In this document: positions 25,306 through 33,637 of the stretch, piece after piece
How positions within the stretch are numbered: the first letter of the stretch is position 1
How the letters are laid out: each line of letters starts with the position of its first letter
Assembly: GCA_017550405.1 (NCBI GenBank)
Contig: JAFZPH010000049.1
Coordinates: forward strand, 1-64,000
Length of the DNA: 64,000 nt
Source of the DNA: Bacteroidales bacterium
GTDB lineage: Bacteria > Bacteroidota > Bacteroidia > Bacteroidales > P3
Reading direction: 5' to 3'
The notes under the pieces: model-generated
Database searches by the model: none
Told to the model about the DNA's origin: nothing
What the model saw: only the letters and a program-made list of their open reading frames with translations
Made by a program: the position numbers and the translations under genes

Positions 25306-25786
25306 GAGGCAGCATATAATAGACCGACATCCCGTCGCGGAAAAACTCCACCGCGCCCCAGCGTTTCCAATAGCTGTGGGTCTTCAGGTGGTGCATCACG
25401 GGGATAAAGACAAAATCGTACTCCTGCAGATCCGGCCACAACGACATGATCATATCGTAATTCAGCCGTGTGCCACGATACGCCTCAGCCACGATAAACG
25501 AAAAGACGGCAATATACCGCAGCTCGTTGAGTCGCGCCAACAGCTCCGGCCTCTCAGTGCGGATAACCTCCGTCTCTTCTTCAACGCGGTAGTCGCTCAT
25601 ATTCAGCAGTCCAATCACATTGCCCTCTGCATCCACTGCCTTCACACTCTTGCTCCAGTTGAAATGCAAGTGCGCCACCCACTCCTCCACCTCTTTGGGG
25701 TCAAACCCATACTGGCGGGTCATCCAAGCCACCGTCAACTGCGCATCCTCGGGGCTCATTCGTTGCAACGTGTATCCTATTGGCAT
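25268..25786 (-). CDS. GNAT-like acetyltransferase
   Basis: The 172-residue protein has a GNAT-like order: a strand with NVIGLLNMSDY, the central FSFIVAEAYRGTRLNYDMI (an acyl-CoA loop with R-G-T in place of the usual R-G-x-G), and a closing EFFRDGMSVYYMLPL. The substrate is unknown. Its start overlaps the stop of the DUF2156 gene by 10 bases, so the two are translated together from the promoter region near 26720. Confidence 0.7.
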   Translation of the reverse strand: MPIGYTLQRMSPEDAQLTVAWMTRQYGFDPKEVEEWVAHLHFNWSKSVKAVDAEGNVIGLLNMSDYRVEEETEVIRTERPELLARLNELRYIAVFSFIVAEAYRGTRLNYDMIMSLWPDLQEYDFVFIPVMHHLKTHSYWKRWGAVEFFRDGMSVYYMLPLSPLAKQVAQTL

Positions 25787-26712
25787 CGTATGGTAAGACT
25801 ATTGTATGAGAGCAGGATATGGGGGTGATAAGAGAGCTTGGACTTGCGTAGCCCTTCCAATCCCATATCCTCCTCGCGGTTCATATAGACATACTGCTCA
25901 GGCAGGTGGGCGGCAAACTGCTGGTTGATGATGTTGAACGCCCCGTCGATACGGCGGTTGGCCTTTTCGACACACACATCGAAAGTATCGTGGGTCACCG
26001 GTGCACCGTAGGTAAAGGCCACCATCTTCCCGTCGATGAAGATGCAGCCTCCCATCGCATCCAGTTGTTCCCAGTGCGAAAAAACGTTCTCCATAGCCCT
26101 TGCCTCCGCATCGGCGCTGAGGTCATAGCCAGTATCGTGCCCGTTCTCATCCACCTCGGTACGCCATAACTTAGCCAGACGGCGGCACTCGTCGAAGAGC
26201 GATGGCTCCAACGGGCGGTAAATAAAGTCGGGATAAATAGAGAGGAACTTATTGACATGATTGCGCTTGGCCTTGAGGCTGCCGCCCTTGAGCTCGGCCA
26301 GCTCCCGGCGCAGATAGATATAGTCATATTGGTTCCTTCGCGGCTCTACAGTCACACGTCTGGGCAACATGGCTGCCACCTGCGCGGCCGGTTCATCCTC
26401 CACACCGATAATCATCAAATCCCCTCCTTCGGGTGCAGCATCGGCACAGAGCATCTCCACCAACCGGGGCGAGAAAGGCTCCGCCGAACAAACCATATAG
26501 GCACGCCTCCCCTGCAAGTTGAAACGGAAGACAACGGTCTCCCGGCACAGGCAAACCTGGGTGTTGAACCAGAACTGCCACCCGATAAGGTTGGCAAAGG
26601 TATAGTTGCAGTTACGTCTGCCGGCAGCAAGTGTCACCGCCTGCACCACGCTGCGGTCGGCAACAGTCAGCGGATGAAACATCAATCGGCCTGTATCACA
26701 AGGTGTTGTCAT
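25777..26712 (-). CDS. DUF2156 family protein
   Basis: The 311-residue protein resembles the DUF2156 family, related to the GNAT-like catalytic half of phosphatidylglycerol lysyltransferase (MprF): NYTFANLIGWQFWF near the N terminus, the block KAKRNHVNKFLSIYPDF, and the C-terminal YMNREEDMGLEGLRKSKLSYHP. It lacks the membrane flippase half of MprF. It forms a pair with the overlapping GNAT gene, hinting that they act on the same lipid- or amino-acid-related substrate. Confidence 0.85.
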   Translation of the reverse strand: MTTPCDTGRLMFHPLTVADRSVVQAVTLAAGRRNCNYTFANLIGWQFWFNTQVCLCRETVVFRFNLQGRRAYMVCSAEPFSPRLVEMLCADAAPEGGDLMIIGVEDEPAAQVAAMLPRRVTVEPRRNQYDYIYLRRELAELKGGSLKAKRNHVNKFLSIYPDFIYRPLEPSLFDECRRLAKLWRTEVDENGHDTGYDLSADAEARAMENVFSHWEQLDAMGGCIFIDGKMVAFTYGAPVTHDTFDVCVEKANRRIDGAFNIINQQFAAHLPEQYVYMNREEDMGLEGLRKSKLSYHPHILLSYNSLTIRCQ

Positions 26713-26765
26713 ATAACAAGTGTACTATTCAAGAATACAAAAATACGAAAAAAAACACAATCTCC

Positions 26766-26830
26766 GTTGATATGTTGATAAGTTTATCTGTTAAACGATG
26801 CTCACCGTATAAACGTATCAACATATCAAC
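26766..26830. repeat. Large inverted repeat between divergent genes
   Basis: Two 21-base arms (26766-26786 and 26810-26830), built from GTTGATATGTTGATA and its complement, pair with one mismatch around a 23-base loop. It lies 54 bases upstream of the DUF2156 start and 160 upstream of the threonine dehydrogenase start, so it could act as an operator, an insulator hairpin, or be a stray repeat. Confidence 0.8.
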
Positions 26831-26889
26831 ATGAAACAAAAATCCACTCCTATTTCATAAAACAACGTTCACAATTCAGATTATTTTTG

Positions 26890-26897
26890 TATATTTG
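26890..26897 (+). promoter_or_regulatory. -7 element for the threonine dehydrogenase gene
   Basis: TATATTTG in a Bacteroidota promoter context (TTATTTTTGTATATTTGCC), 95 bases before the ATG. Confidence 0.6.
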
Positions 26898-26991
26898 CCT
26901 GTTCAAACAACTGGGTGCTACAGCTACAAGAATTTGAACGATTGGTTATTATCAATATTCTGGCAAATAGAAAACATAAAATATTACAACA

Positions 26992-27939
26992 ATGAAAAGA
27001 ATACTTATAGTTGGTGCCGGCGGACAGATTGGTTCCGAGCTGACCCGTAATCTGAGAGACATCTATGGTGACAACAATGTTGTGTGCAGCGACCTGCGTC
27101 CGCTGAAAGGCGACCCCTATGAGCGTGGTCCCGTGGAGCGCATCGATTCCACCCAGATCATGCAGATAGCCACTGCCGTGAAGCAGTACAACATCGACAC
27201 CATCTACAACCTCGCCGCCATCCTGAGTGCCACCGCCGAGCTCAACCCCATGCTGGGCTGGAATGTAGGCATCGGCTCATTGGTCAACTGCCTCGAGGTT
27301 GCCCGCCTTTTCGGCTGTGCCGTCTTCACCCCGAGTTCCATCGGAGCTTTCGGCCCCAGCACTCCCCACGACAACACCCCACAGGACACCATCCAGCGTC
27401 CCAACACTATCTACGGCGTCACCAAAGTCACCGGCGAGCTGCTCTCCGACTACTACTTCACCCGTTTCGGTGTTGACACCCGCAGTGTCCGTTTCCCCGG
27501 CCTCATCAGCCACATGACCCTCCCTGGAGGCGGCACCACCGACTACGCTGTGGAGATTTACTATGCCGCAGTCAAGGGCGAGAAGTTTGTCTGCCCGCTG
27601 AAGAAAGGCACCTATATGGACATGATGTACATGCCCGATGCCCAGAAAGCCATGATTGACATCATGGAGGCCGACCCCAGCAAACTCGTGCACCGCAACA
27701 GCTTCAACGTCACCGCCATGAGTTTCGACCCTGAAATCATCTACAACACCATCAAGAAACGCTACCCCAACTTCGAGATGGTTTATGAACCCGAACCCAT
27801 CAAGCAGGCCATTGCCGACAGCTGGCCCGACAAGATGGACGACAGCTGCGCCCGTAACGAATGGGGCTGGAACCCCCAGTACGACCTTGAGAAGATGACG
27901 GACGACATGATTCTCAACCTCAAGAAGAAACTGTTGTAG
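26992..27939 (+). CDS. L-threonine 3-dehydrogenase, epimerase-type (SDR)
   Basis: The 315-residue protein has an NAD-binding Rossmann motif GAGGQIGSEL (8-17), NLAAILS, the catalytic YGVTK, and the block SVRFPGLISHMTLPGGGTTDY that I associate with epimerase-like threonine dehydrogenases rather than sugar epimerases. It would oxidise threonine to 2-amino-3-ketobutyrate with NAD. The partner gene kbl is not in the window. A UDP-sugar epimerase is the alternative but fits the motifs less well. Confidence 0.85.
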   Translation: MKRILIVGAGGQIGSELTRNLRDIYGDNNVVCSDLRPLKGDPYERGPVERIDSTQIMQIATAVKQYNIDTIYNLAAILSATAELNPMLGWNVGIGSLVNCLEVARLFGCAVFTPSSIGAFGPSTPHDNTPQDTIQRPNTIYGVTKVTGELLSDYYFTRFGVDTRSVRFPGLISHMTLPGGGTTDYAVEIYYAAVKGEKFVCPLKKGTYMDMMYMPDAQKAMIDIMEADPSKLVHRNSFNVTAMSFDPEIIYNTIKKRYPNFEMVYEPEPIKQAIADSWPDKMDDSCARNEWGWNPQYDLEKMTDDMILNLKKKLL

Positions 27940-28174
27940 TAATTCTTGTGCCTACTTATATAGCAAGCAGGCGATAGGGAATAACCCATCTCCCTTTTCC
28001 AGAATCCTCTCTGGACAGTATAGAAGGAGTGGGCTACCACATTAGAAGACAACGGGCTGTAAAGTTCGTTGTCTTCCTGTTTGACGGGTGTTACTTCCGA
28101 TTCTATTCTCTCTTGATATTGACTAACTTGTATGAAAAAAAAGAGAGGCAAGTAAATATGTCAAATAATATTCG

Positions 28175-28182
28175 TATTTTTG
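28175..28182 (+). promoter_or_regulatory. -7 element for the lipoprotein gene
   Basis: TATTTTTG followed by CACCCGAA, the same downstream sequence as at 17610, 17907 and 19772; 30 bases before the ATG at 28212. Confidence 0.6.
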
Positions 28183-28211
28183 CACCCGAATACAACAATA
28201 AAAAGAAAAAA

Positions 28212-28610
28212 ATGAAAACAGGTTTATTCTTGATTCCGGCGATAGTCACATGCCTGGCTGTCTTTGTCGGATGTGGAGACAAAGACAATGATTTCCGCGA
28301 CACATGGTTAGGCACTTATGAGGGATATAGCGATTACCATTCCTCCACGGGGTCTGAACATCAGTTCGACACAGTATACACCAACGAGTCCTTGAAAGTC
28401 TCCAAGCAGGGAAACGAGGGATTGGTGATGGACTATCTAGGCCAGTCGTTCCAAGTGCGCTGCTCCTCGGATGGCACTTTTACCTCCACTTCTAGCAATC
28501 CTCACAGCGAATGGAATGGTTGTATCAAGGGTGACAGCCTGTTCTTTAACTACCACGATGTCTCGCAAGGCCATTCATCCTCACGCCATTTTAAAGGAAA
28601 AAAGAAATAA
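28212..28610 (+). CDS. Small lipoprotein (132 aa)
   Basis: I use the ATG at 28212 because it gives a lipoprotein signal peptide: two Met-Lys start residues, a hydrophobic core (FLIPAIVTCLAVF) and a lipobox VGC. The mature part is short and beta-rich (YEGYSDYHSSTG, LFFNYHDVSQGHSSSRHF) with no family recognised. It should sit on a cell-envelope membrane. A hairpin terminator follows. Confidence 0.75.
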   Translation: MKTGLFLIPAIVTCLAVFVGCGDKDNDFRDTWLGTYEGYSDYHSSTGSEHQFDTVYTNESLKVSKQGNEGLVMDYLGQSFQVRCSSDGTFTSTSSNPHSEWNGCIKGDSLFFNYHDVSQGHSSSRHFKGKKK

Positions 28611-28638
28611 GTTCTGTTATTAAAACAATTATTCAAAT

Positions 28639-28679
28639 GACAAACGCCAATCTGCCACCGAAGGGTGGCTGTGTTTGTC
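28639..28679 (+). terminator. Hairpin after the lipoprotein gene
   Basis: GACAAAC (28639-28645) pairs with GTTTGTC (28673-28679), and an inner GCCACC/GGTGGC stem closes the loop. It is followed by TTCATATATAA rather than a clean U-run. The rest of the 336-base gap before 28947 is AT-rich and ends in a promoter. Confidence 0.65.
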
Positions 28680-28882
28680 TTCATATATAATGAGTTAAAG
28701 TGTTTATACAATACTATATAAGGGAACTGATGGATAACATTCAGTTTAACCTTGAAAAAAACGCTTTGATTTTTGACCTTAACTCATTAAAAATAACGTG
28801 CTTAATACTCCTCTAGATAGCTTTACCCTATTGAAAACGAGGTTTTTTACGATTTAGAGATTATCATTCCAAATTTTATTCG

Positions 28883-28890
28883 TATATTTG
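28883..28890 (+). promoter_or_regulatory. -7 element for the dipeptidase gene
   Basis: TATATTTG within ATTCGTATATTTGCATTTC, 57 bases before the ATG. Confidence 0.6.
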
Positions 28891-28946
28891 CATTTCTAAA
28901 TTAGTTGTAACAACAACTGGAATAAAAATATAAATAATTTATACCC

Positions 28947-30719
28947 ATGAAAAAACTTAACTGTATTTTCGCAGCAGGCCTGTTCGCACTGAGCATGTTT
29001 GCCGTACCGACGGCCGACGCCTGCACCAATTTCCTGTTCACCAAGGGTGCCACCAAGGACGGCAGCACCATGATTACCTATGCCGCCGACAGCCATGTGC
29101 TGTATGGCGAGCTGTATTACCGCAGGGCTGCGGACTACCCCGCCGGCACGATGTTCATGCTGGTGGACTGGGACAGCGGCCGCAAGCTGTTCGAGATTCC
29201 CCAGGTGGCTCACACCTACAGCGTGGTGGGCAACATGAACGAGCATCAGCTGGCCATCGGCGAGACCACCTATGGCGGTCGCGAGGAGTGCTGGAAAGAC
29301 GAGGTGAAGGGCATCGACTACGGTTCGCTGATCTACGTCACCCTGCAACGCGCCAAGAATGCCCGCGAGGCCATCTACTGGATGACCAAGATGGTGGCCG
29401 ACTACGGCTATTGCAGCGAGGGCGAGAGTTTCTCCATCTGCGACCCCAACGAGGTGTGGATTCTCGAACTGATAGGCAAGCGCGGCGCTCCTGTGAAGGC
29501 CGACCTCGCCAAGAAACTGAAATATAAGTATACCGACGGTGCCGTGTGGGTGGCCCGCCGCATCCCCGACGGCTATGTGAGCGGACATGCCAACCAGGCC
29601 CGTATCACCCAGTTCCCCCAAGAGGGCAAGAAGTTCAACAAAGCCAAAGGCAAAGGTCTCCACCCCACCATCAGCAGCCTCCACATGGCCTATCTCTATG
29701 AGCCGGAAGTGGAATGCGTCTATTCCTCCGACATCATCACCTACGCTCGTGCTTGTGGCTGGTTCAACGGCAAGGACGAGGAGTTCTCGTTCTGCGACAC
29801 CTACGCTCCCCTCACCTTCAGCGGCATCCGTGGATGCGACGCCCGCGTGTATGCCATGTTCCATCGTATCAACAAGGAGACTAGAAAATACGAGAAATAC
29901 GCCATGGGCGACATCAAGGCCGAGCGCATGCCTCTGTGGATTCAGCCGGACCATAAGGTCGACGTACACGAAGTGATGAACCTGATGCGCGACCACTACG
30001 AGGGTACCTCCATGGACATGAGCAAGGACATGGGTGCCGGTCCCTTTGCCTGCCCCTACCGCTGGCGTCCCATGGGCTTCGAGGTGAACGGCCAGAAGTA
30101 TGTCCACGAGCGCGCCACATCCACCCAGCAGACAGGCTTCAGTTTCGTGGCTCAGTGCCGCAGCTGGCTACCCAACAAGATTGGCGGCATCCTGTGGTTT
30201 GGCGTTGACGACACCTACAGCACCGTCTATTGCCCCATGTACTGCGGTATCACCAAAATCCCCGAATGTTTCCGCGAGGGCAACGGCGACATGCTCACCT
30301 ACAGCCCCACCTCCGCTTTCTGGCTCTTCAACAGAGTGACCAACTTCATTTACAGCCGCTATAACGACATGATTGTGGATGTGCAGAAGGTACAAAGCGG
30401 ATTGGAGACCAACTTCATCGACGAGGTGGGCCGTTTCGACGGCAAAGCCAGCCAGAGCGTCAACAGCGACGAGGCTTTAACCCATCAGCTTAACGACTTC
30501 TCCAACCGCATGGCAGACCGCATGATGAAGGCCTGGAACAATCTGGACCAGTATCTGCTGGTGAAATACATCGACGGCAACATCAAGAAAGAGAAAAACG
30601 GCCGGTTCGAACGCACCGAGACAGGCAACTGCGCTTTCCCCATGCAGCCCGAGTATCCCGCATGGTTCTACAAAATGATTGTCAATGACCACGGCGACGT
30701 CATCCGTCAAACTTTCTAA
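28947..30719 (+). CDS. C69-family dipeptidase, secreted
   Basis: The 590-residue protein has a signal peptide cut before Cys26 (PTADA then CTNFLFTKGATKDGS). As in peptidase family C69/U34, the newly exposed N-terminal cysteine would be the nucleophile. Further signatures are VVGNMNEHQLAIGETTYGGR and the SICDPNEVWILELIGK block. It probably splits dipeptides in the periplasm. It ends one base before the arginase-family gene, so the two are cotranscribed. Confidence 0.9.
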   Translation: MKKLNCIFAAGLFALSMFAVPTADACTNFLFTKGATKDGSTMITYAADSHVLYGELYYRRAADYPAGTMFMLVDWDSGRKLFEIPQVAHTYSVVGNMNEHQLAIGETTYGGREECWKDEVKGIDYGSLIYVTLQRAKNAREAIYWMTKMVADYGYCSEGESFSICDPNEVWILELIGKRGAPVKADLAKKLKYKYTDGAVWVARRIPDGYVSGHANQARITQFPQEGKKFNKAKGKGLHPTISSLHMAYLYEPEVECVYSSDIITYARACGWFNGKDEEFSFCDTYAPLTFSGIRGCDARVYAMFHRINKETRKYEKYAMGDIKAERMPLWIQPDHKVDVHEVMNLMRDHYEGTSMDMSKDMGAGPFACPYRWRPMGFEVNGQKYVHERATSTQQTGFSFVAQCRSWLPNKIGGILWFGVDDTYSTVYCPMYCGITKIPECFREGNGDMLTYSPTSAFWLFNRVTNFIYSRYNDMIVDVQKVQSGLETNFIDEVGRFDGKASQSVNSDEALTHQLNDFSNRMADRMMKAWNNLDQYLLVKYIDGNIKKEKNGRFERTETGNCAFPMQPEYPAWFYKMIVNDHGDVIRQTF

Positions 30720-30720
30720 T

Positions 30721-31890
30721 ATGTCCATATCACAATATCTATCACCTATACAACCCGACTCGCTGGGGTACTACCCCAGCGAGTTCTCCGTTACACTGGG
30801 TTCGTGCATCTTCCCCTATCACCCCGGCGACGAGATTCCGCAACACAGCCTCGTGCTGCTCGGTGTTGGCGAGGACCGCAGTGCCGAGTACAATGCCGGC
30901 TGCGGCGGAGCTCCCGACGAGATTCGGCGGTACCTCTACCAGCTGGCAGTTCCACACAGCGATACACACATCATCGACCTGGGTAACATCATACTGGGGC
31001 AAACCGCTGCCGACACCTACTATGCCGTGGCGGAGATTGTTGCAGACCTGCTGGCAGAAGGCCACACCCTCGTCCTGCTGGGCGGTAGTCAGGACCTGAC
31101 CTTTGCCGCCTACAAGGGCTACGAGAAACTCCACAGCATCATCAACATTACCTCCATCGACTCCCGTTTCGACCTCGAGAACAACGACGACATCACCTCC
31201 CGCACCTGGCTGCGGAACATCATCATGCAGAACCCGAACTATCTGTTCTTCAACTCCAACATAGGCTATCAGACCCACTTTGTGGGGCAGGACCATGTCC
31301 GCCTGATGGACGACCTGAAGTTTGATGCCTACCGCATAGGCGAGGTGCAGCAGGATATGTCGCGCGCGGAAGCCCTCATCCGCAACTCCGACCTCCTCAG
31401 TGTCGACATCGGGGCTATCCGCCAGAGCGATGCCCCTGCCAACGGCTACCCCTCACCCCATGGGTTCTACGGCGAGGAATTTTGCCAGATGATGCGTTTT
31501 GCCGGCATGAGCAACAAGACCAATTGCCTCGGCCTATTCGAGGTGAACCCGATGTTCGACAACCACGGACAGACCGCACACATGGTTGCCCAAGGCCTGT
31601 GGTACTTCATCGAGGGCTATTACCTGCGTAAACACGACAACCCGCTGATTTACACCGAAAACTGCAAACACTTTATCGTGAAGATGGAGGACCCCGACCT
31701 TGACATCCATTTCTACAAGAGCAAACTGAGCGACCGCTGGTGGGTACATGTCCCCTGCTTCGACAGCGAGCTGCAGGAAATCTATTCCACACAGCTAATG
31801 CTGCCCTGCACCTATGCCGACTACATGCAAGCCATGAAGGGCGAGGTGCCGGCCCTATGGATGAAATACTACCAACGGCTGAACAGCTGA
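30721..31890 (+). CDS. Arginase-family hydrolase (formimidoylglutamase-like)
   Basis: The 389-residue protein has the ureohydrolase core: SAEYNAGCGGAPDEIR, LLGGSQDLTFA (where the family usually has GGDH), SIDSRFDLE, and a late LLSVDIGAIRQSDAP. The N-terminal extension and the His-to-Gln change (GGSQD) are unlike classical arginase but typical of the Bacteroidota relatives. I infer amidino- or formimino-hydrolysis, with the metal site possibly altered. The start at 30721 is one base after the dipeptidase stop. A strong terminator follows. Confidence 0.75.
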   Translation: MSISQYLSPIQPDSLGYYPSEFSVTLGSCIFPYHPGDEIPQHSLVLLGVGEDRSAEYNAGCGGAPDEIRRYLYQLAVPHSDTHIIDLGNIILGQTAADTYYAVAEIVADLLAEGHTLVLLGGSQDLTFAAYKGYEKLHSIINITSIDSRFDLENNDDITSRTWLRNIIMQNPNYLFFNSNIGYQTHFVGQDHVRLMDDLKFDAYRIGEVQQDMSRAEALIRNSDLLSVDIGAIRQSDAPANGYPSPHGFYGEEFCQMMRFAGMSNKTNCLGLFEVNPMFDNHGQTAHMVAQGLWYFIEGYYLRKHDNPLIYTENCKHFIVKMEDPDLDIHFYKSKLSDRWWVHVPCFDSELQEIYSTQLMLPCTYADYMQAMKGEVPALWMKYYQRLNS

Positions 31891-31895
31891 CAAAG

Positions 31896-31926
31896 AAAAA
31901 GCCCGGAAGTTGCCGGGCTTTTTTCT
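31896..31926 (+). terminator. Rho-independent terminator
   Basis: AAGCCCGG pairs with CCGGGCTT across a short loop and runs into TTTTTTC, 6 bases after the arginase-family stop. Confidence 0.92.
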
Positions 31927-32204
31927 TACTAATTGAGATAAACTTTAATTCTCACATCCCCAAGGCGGATATTCTGAAAACACCGCGCATACTGGAGGAT
32001 GTTCTGCACAACTTCGGGTGACGGTTGTACGGTTGTGCCTGCAGTTCCAAGAGATGTACTTGTGCTGTGGTTTAATTCATAGTCCTGCATCATACGCGCC
32101 AGATTAAGTTGAACAATGGGTTTATGTCTATCTTTTTATCAAACATTCAACCCCAATAACTCAGAAAGGCAACGAATATTGTGCAGGCAAATGTTAATTA
32201 ACAT

Positions 32205-32285
32205 TTAGAATGTGTTAATGTGCCAACCCGTTAACTCGTGAATGCGGTTGACACATTCACGAGTTAACGCATTTACACATTAAAT
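32205..32285. repeat. Palindromic repeat / bidirectional hairpin
   Basis: A 14-base perfect stem, TTAACTCGTGAATG (32231-32244) and its complement (32254-32267), is flanked by GTGTTAATGTG-type units. It sits directly after the sigma-factor stop (complement strand) and could terminate that gene. The rest of the 394-base gap from 31927 shows no gene I can support. Confidence 0.8.
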
Positions 32286-32878
32286 TAAAGCTCGATGAAC
32301 ATGTTATGCTCCTCGGCCAACCGGCGTAGGTTGATGATGGCATAACGCATGCGTCCAAGGGCGGTGTTGATGCTTACACCCGTGCGGGCGGCAATGTCCT
32401 TGAAATCGCATTTGCCGTAGTGGCGGAGAATCACCACCCTGCGCTGTTCGGGAGGCAGCATTTTGACCAGCTTGCGGATATTGCTGCTCGTTTGCTGGCG
32501 CATGATGCTCTGCTCCACATTGTCGTCGTGCAGCTGCAGCGTGTCGACAATATCGTAGTCGGGACGGTTGGGGACAATGGGCATCTTGCTGTTGCGCCGG
32601 AAATAGTCCACAATCAGATTGTGGGCTATGCGCATAACCCAATGGATAAACTTGTTCTCATCCTTGTAGGCGCCGCCATTGATTGTGGCCACCACCTTGA
32701 AGAAAGTGTCCTGGAAGATGTCGTCGGCCACATCCTTGTCCTTGACGACGGAGAAAATGTAACCATACACCTTGGCCTGGTAGCGGGCAAGGAGAACATC
32801 GAAACAGGCGGCATTGCCATCCCTATAACCCTGTATCAGCTCGTTGTCGGGGAGCGTGGTAAGTGATGCGTCTATCAT
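32285..32878 (-). CDS. ECF-type RNA polymerase sigma factor
   Basis: The 197-residue protein has region 2 (YGYIFSVVKDKDVADDIFQDTFFKV, then WVMRIAHNLIVDYFRR) and region 4 (LPPEQRRVVILRHYGKCDFKDIAARTGVS) of sigma-70 ECF factors. No anti-sigma gene is adjacent; the upstream neighbours are two regulatory-domain envelope proteins with their own promoters. A -7 element lies about 85 bases upstream. Targets are unknown. Confidence 0.9.
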   Translation of the reverse strand: MIDASLTTLPDNELIQGYRDGNAACFDVLLARYQAKVYGYIFSVVKDKDVADDIFQDTFFKVVATINGGAYKDENKFIHWVMRIAHNLIVDYFRRNSKMPIVPNRPDYDIVDTLQLHDDNVEQSIMRQQTSSNIRKLVKMLPPEQRRVVILRHYGKCDFKDIAARTGVSINTALGRMRYAIINLRRLAEEHNMFIEL

Positions 32879-32958
32879 TCTTATCGCTGTTTAAATTGTT
32901 GAACTGATAAGTATTATCTCGATAGTGTCAGTGTTTGTTTATAATTCGTTTCGAGGTG

Positions 32959-32966
32959 CAAAAATA
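32959..32966 (-). promoter_or_regulatory. -7 element for the ECF sigma gene
   Basis: On the complement, TATTTTTG followed by CACCTCG, 81 bases before the start codon. Confidence 0.6.
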
Positions 32967-33097
32967 CATATTTTTTTGCAATAAGCAACTTTTTCTACGT
33001 ATTTTTTTTGAGTTTAGTATGTGCAGCACCATAAAAATTGCACTGTCGACGACAGAAAATCATCCGTTTTTTGTCATACATCCGCCTCCGCTTGCAA

Positions 33098-33637
33098 TCA
33101 CGGCTTCCTTCCACACCACATCCCGGACAAGTCGCGTCTTGCCTCGTGCGGTACAGGCTTGGGACCCGGCACCCACCAACGGTAGCTAAAATACCATAGT
33201 CGAGGGTCCCTGGGCGAAGTGATGAGAAGCTCCTGATACTCCAACTGATGTGCGGGTGCGGCATCGGCCACATGCACCTCGGGCAACAGGCGGATCGTTG
33301 TGCTGTCGGTAATGACCGAGATGTTGAGGTTGGCAGTCTCATCGATGAGCAGTTCCTGTTTGTAAAGCGTCAACCCACTCAGCAATACCTTCAACGTGTA
33401 GCTACCCACTGGCAGCGGGGCCACGACAAAGAACCCCTCCTCGTCGCACACCGTGCCCGCCACAAGCCGGTCTTCGTTGAGGAACTGGATGGTGCAGAAA
33501 GGCTCTGGCTTGCCGGTGCGATGGTTCGAAATGGCTCCATAGACGGCAACAGAATCCCCTCCTTCCGGCTGCTGGGCGCAGACAGGAAAGAATGCCAGCA
33601 TTGCGATAACGGCGATAATGATTTTATTTGTTTTCAT
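33098..33637 (-). CDS. Carboxypeptidase-regulatory-like-domain protein
   Basis: The 179-residue protein has a signal peptide (MLAFFPVCAQQ) and then one carboxypeptidase-D regulatory-like beta-sandwich (VYGAISNHRTGKPEPF, TVCDEEGFFVVAPLPVGSYTL). The C-terminal 60 residues have no recognised domain. It is periplasmic or surface-exposed. Its start overlaps the stop of the upstream protein, which carries the same kind of domain, so the two are one transcription unit. Confidence 0.8.
   Translation of the reverse strand: MKTNKIIIAVIAMLAFFPVCAQQPEGGDSVAVYGAISNHRTGKPEPFCTIQFLNEDRLVAGTVCDEEGFFVVAPLPVGSYTLKVLLSGLTLYKQELLIDETANLNISVITDSTTIRLLPEVHVADAAPAHQLEYQELLITSPRDPRLWYFSYRWWVPGPKPVPHEARRDLSGMWCGRKP

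Noticed and set aside
29587..29976. A Pro/Ser-rich frame inside the dipeptidase gene, and many like it in the 30-62 kb region
   Set aside because: Frame-shifted readings of GC-rich genes; composition is dominated by Pro, Ser, Thr and Arg with no motif.
31940..32021. A short protein-like reading (KADILKTPRILEDVLHNFG) after the terminator
   Set aside because: Only about 25 codons with an upstream stop and no start or ribosome site; could be a worn gene end but cannot be supported.
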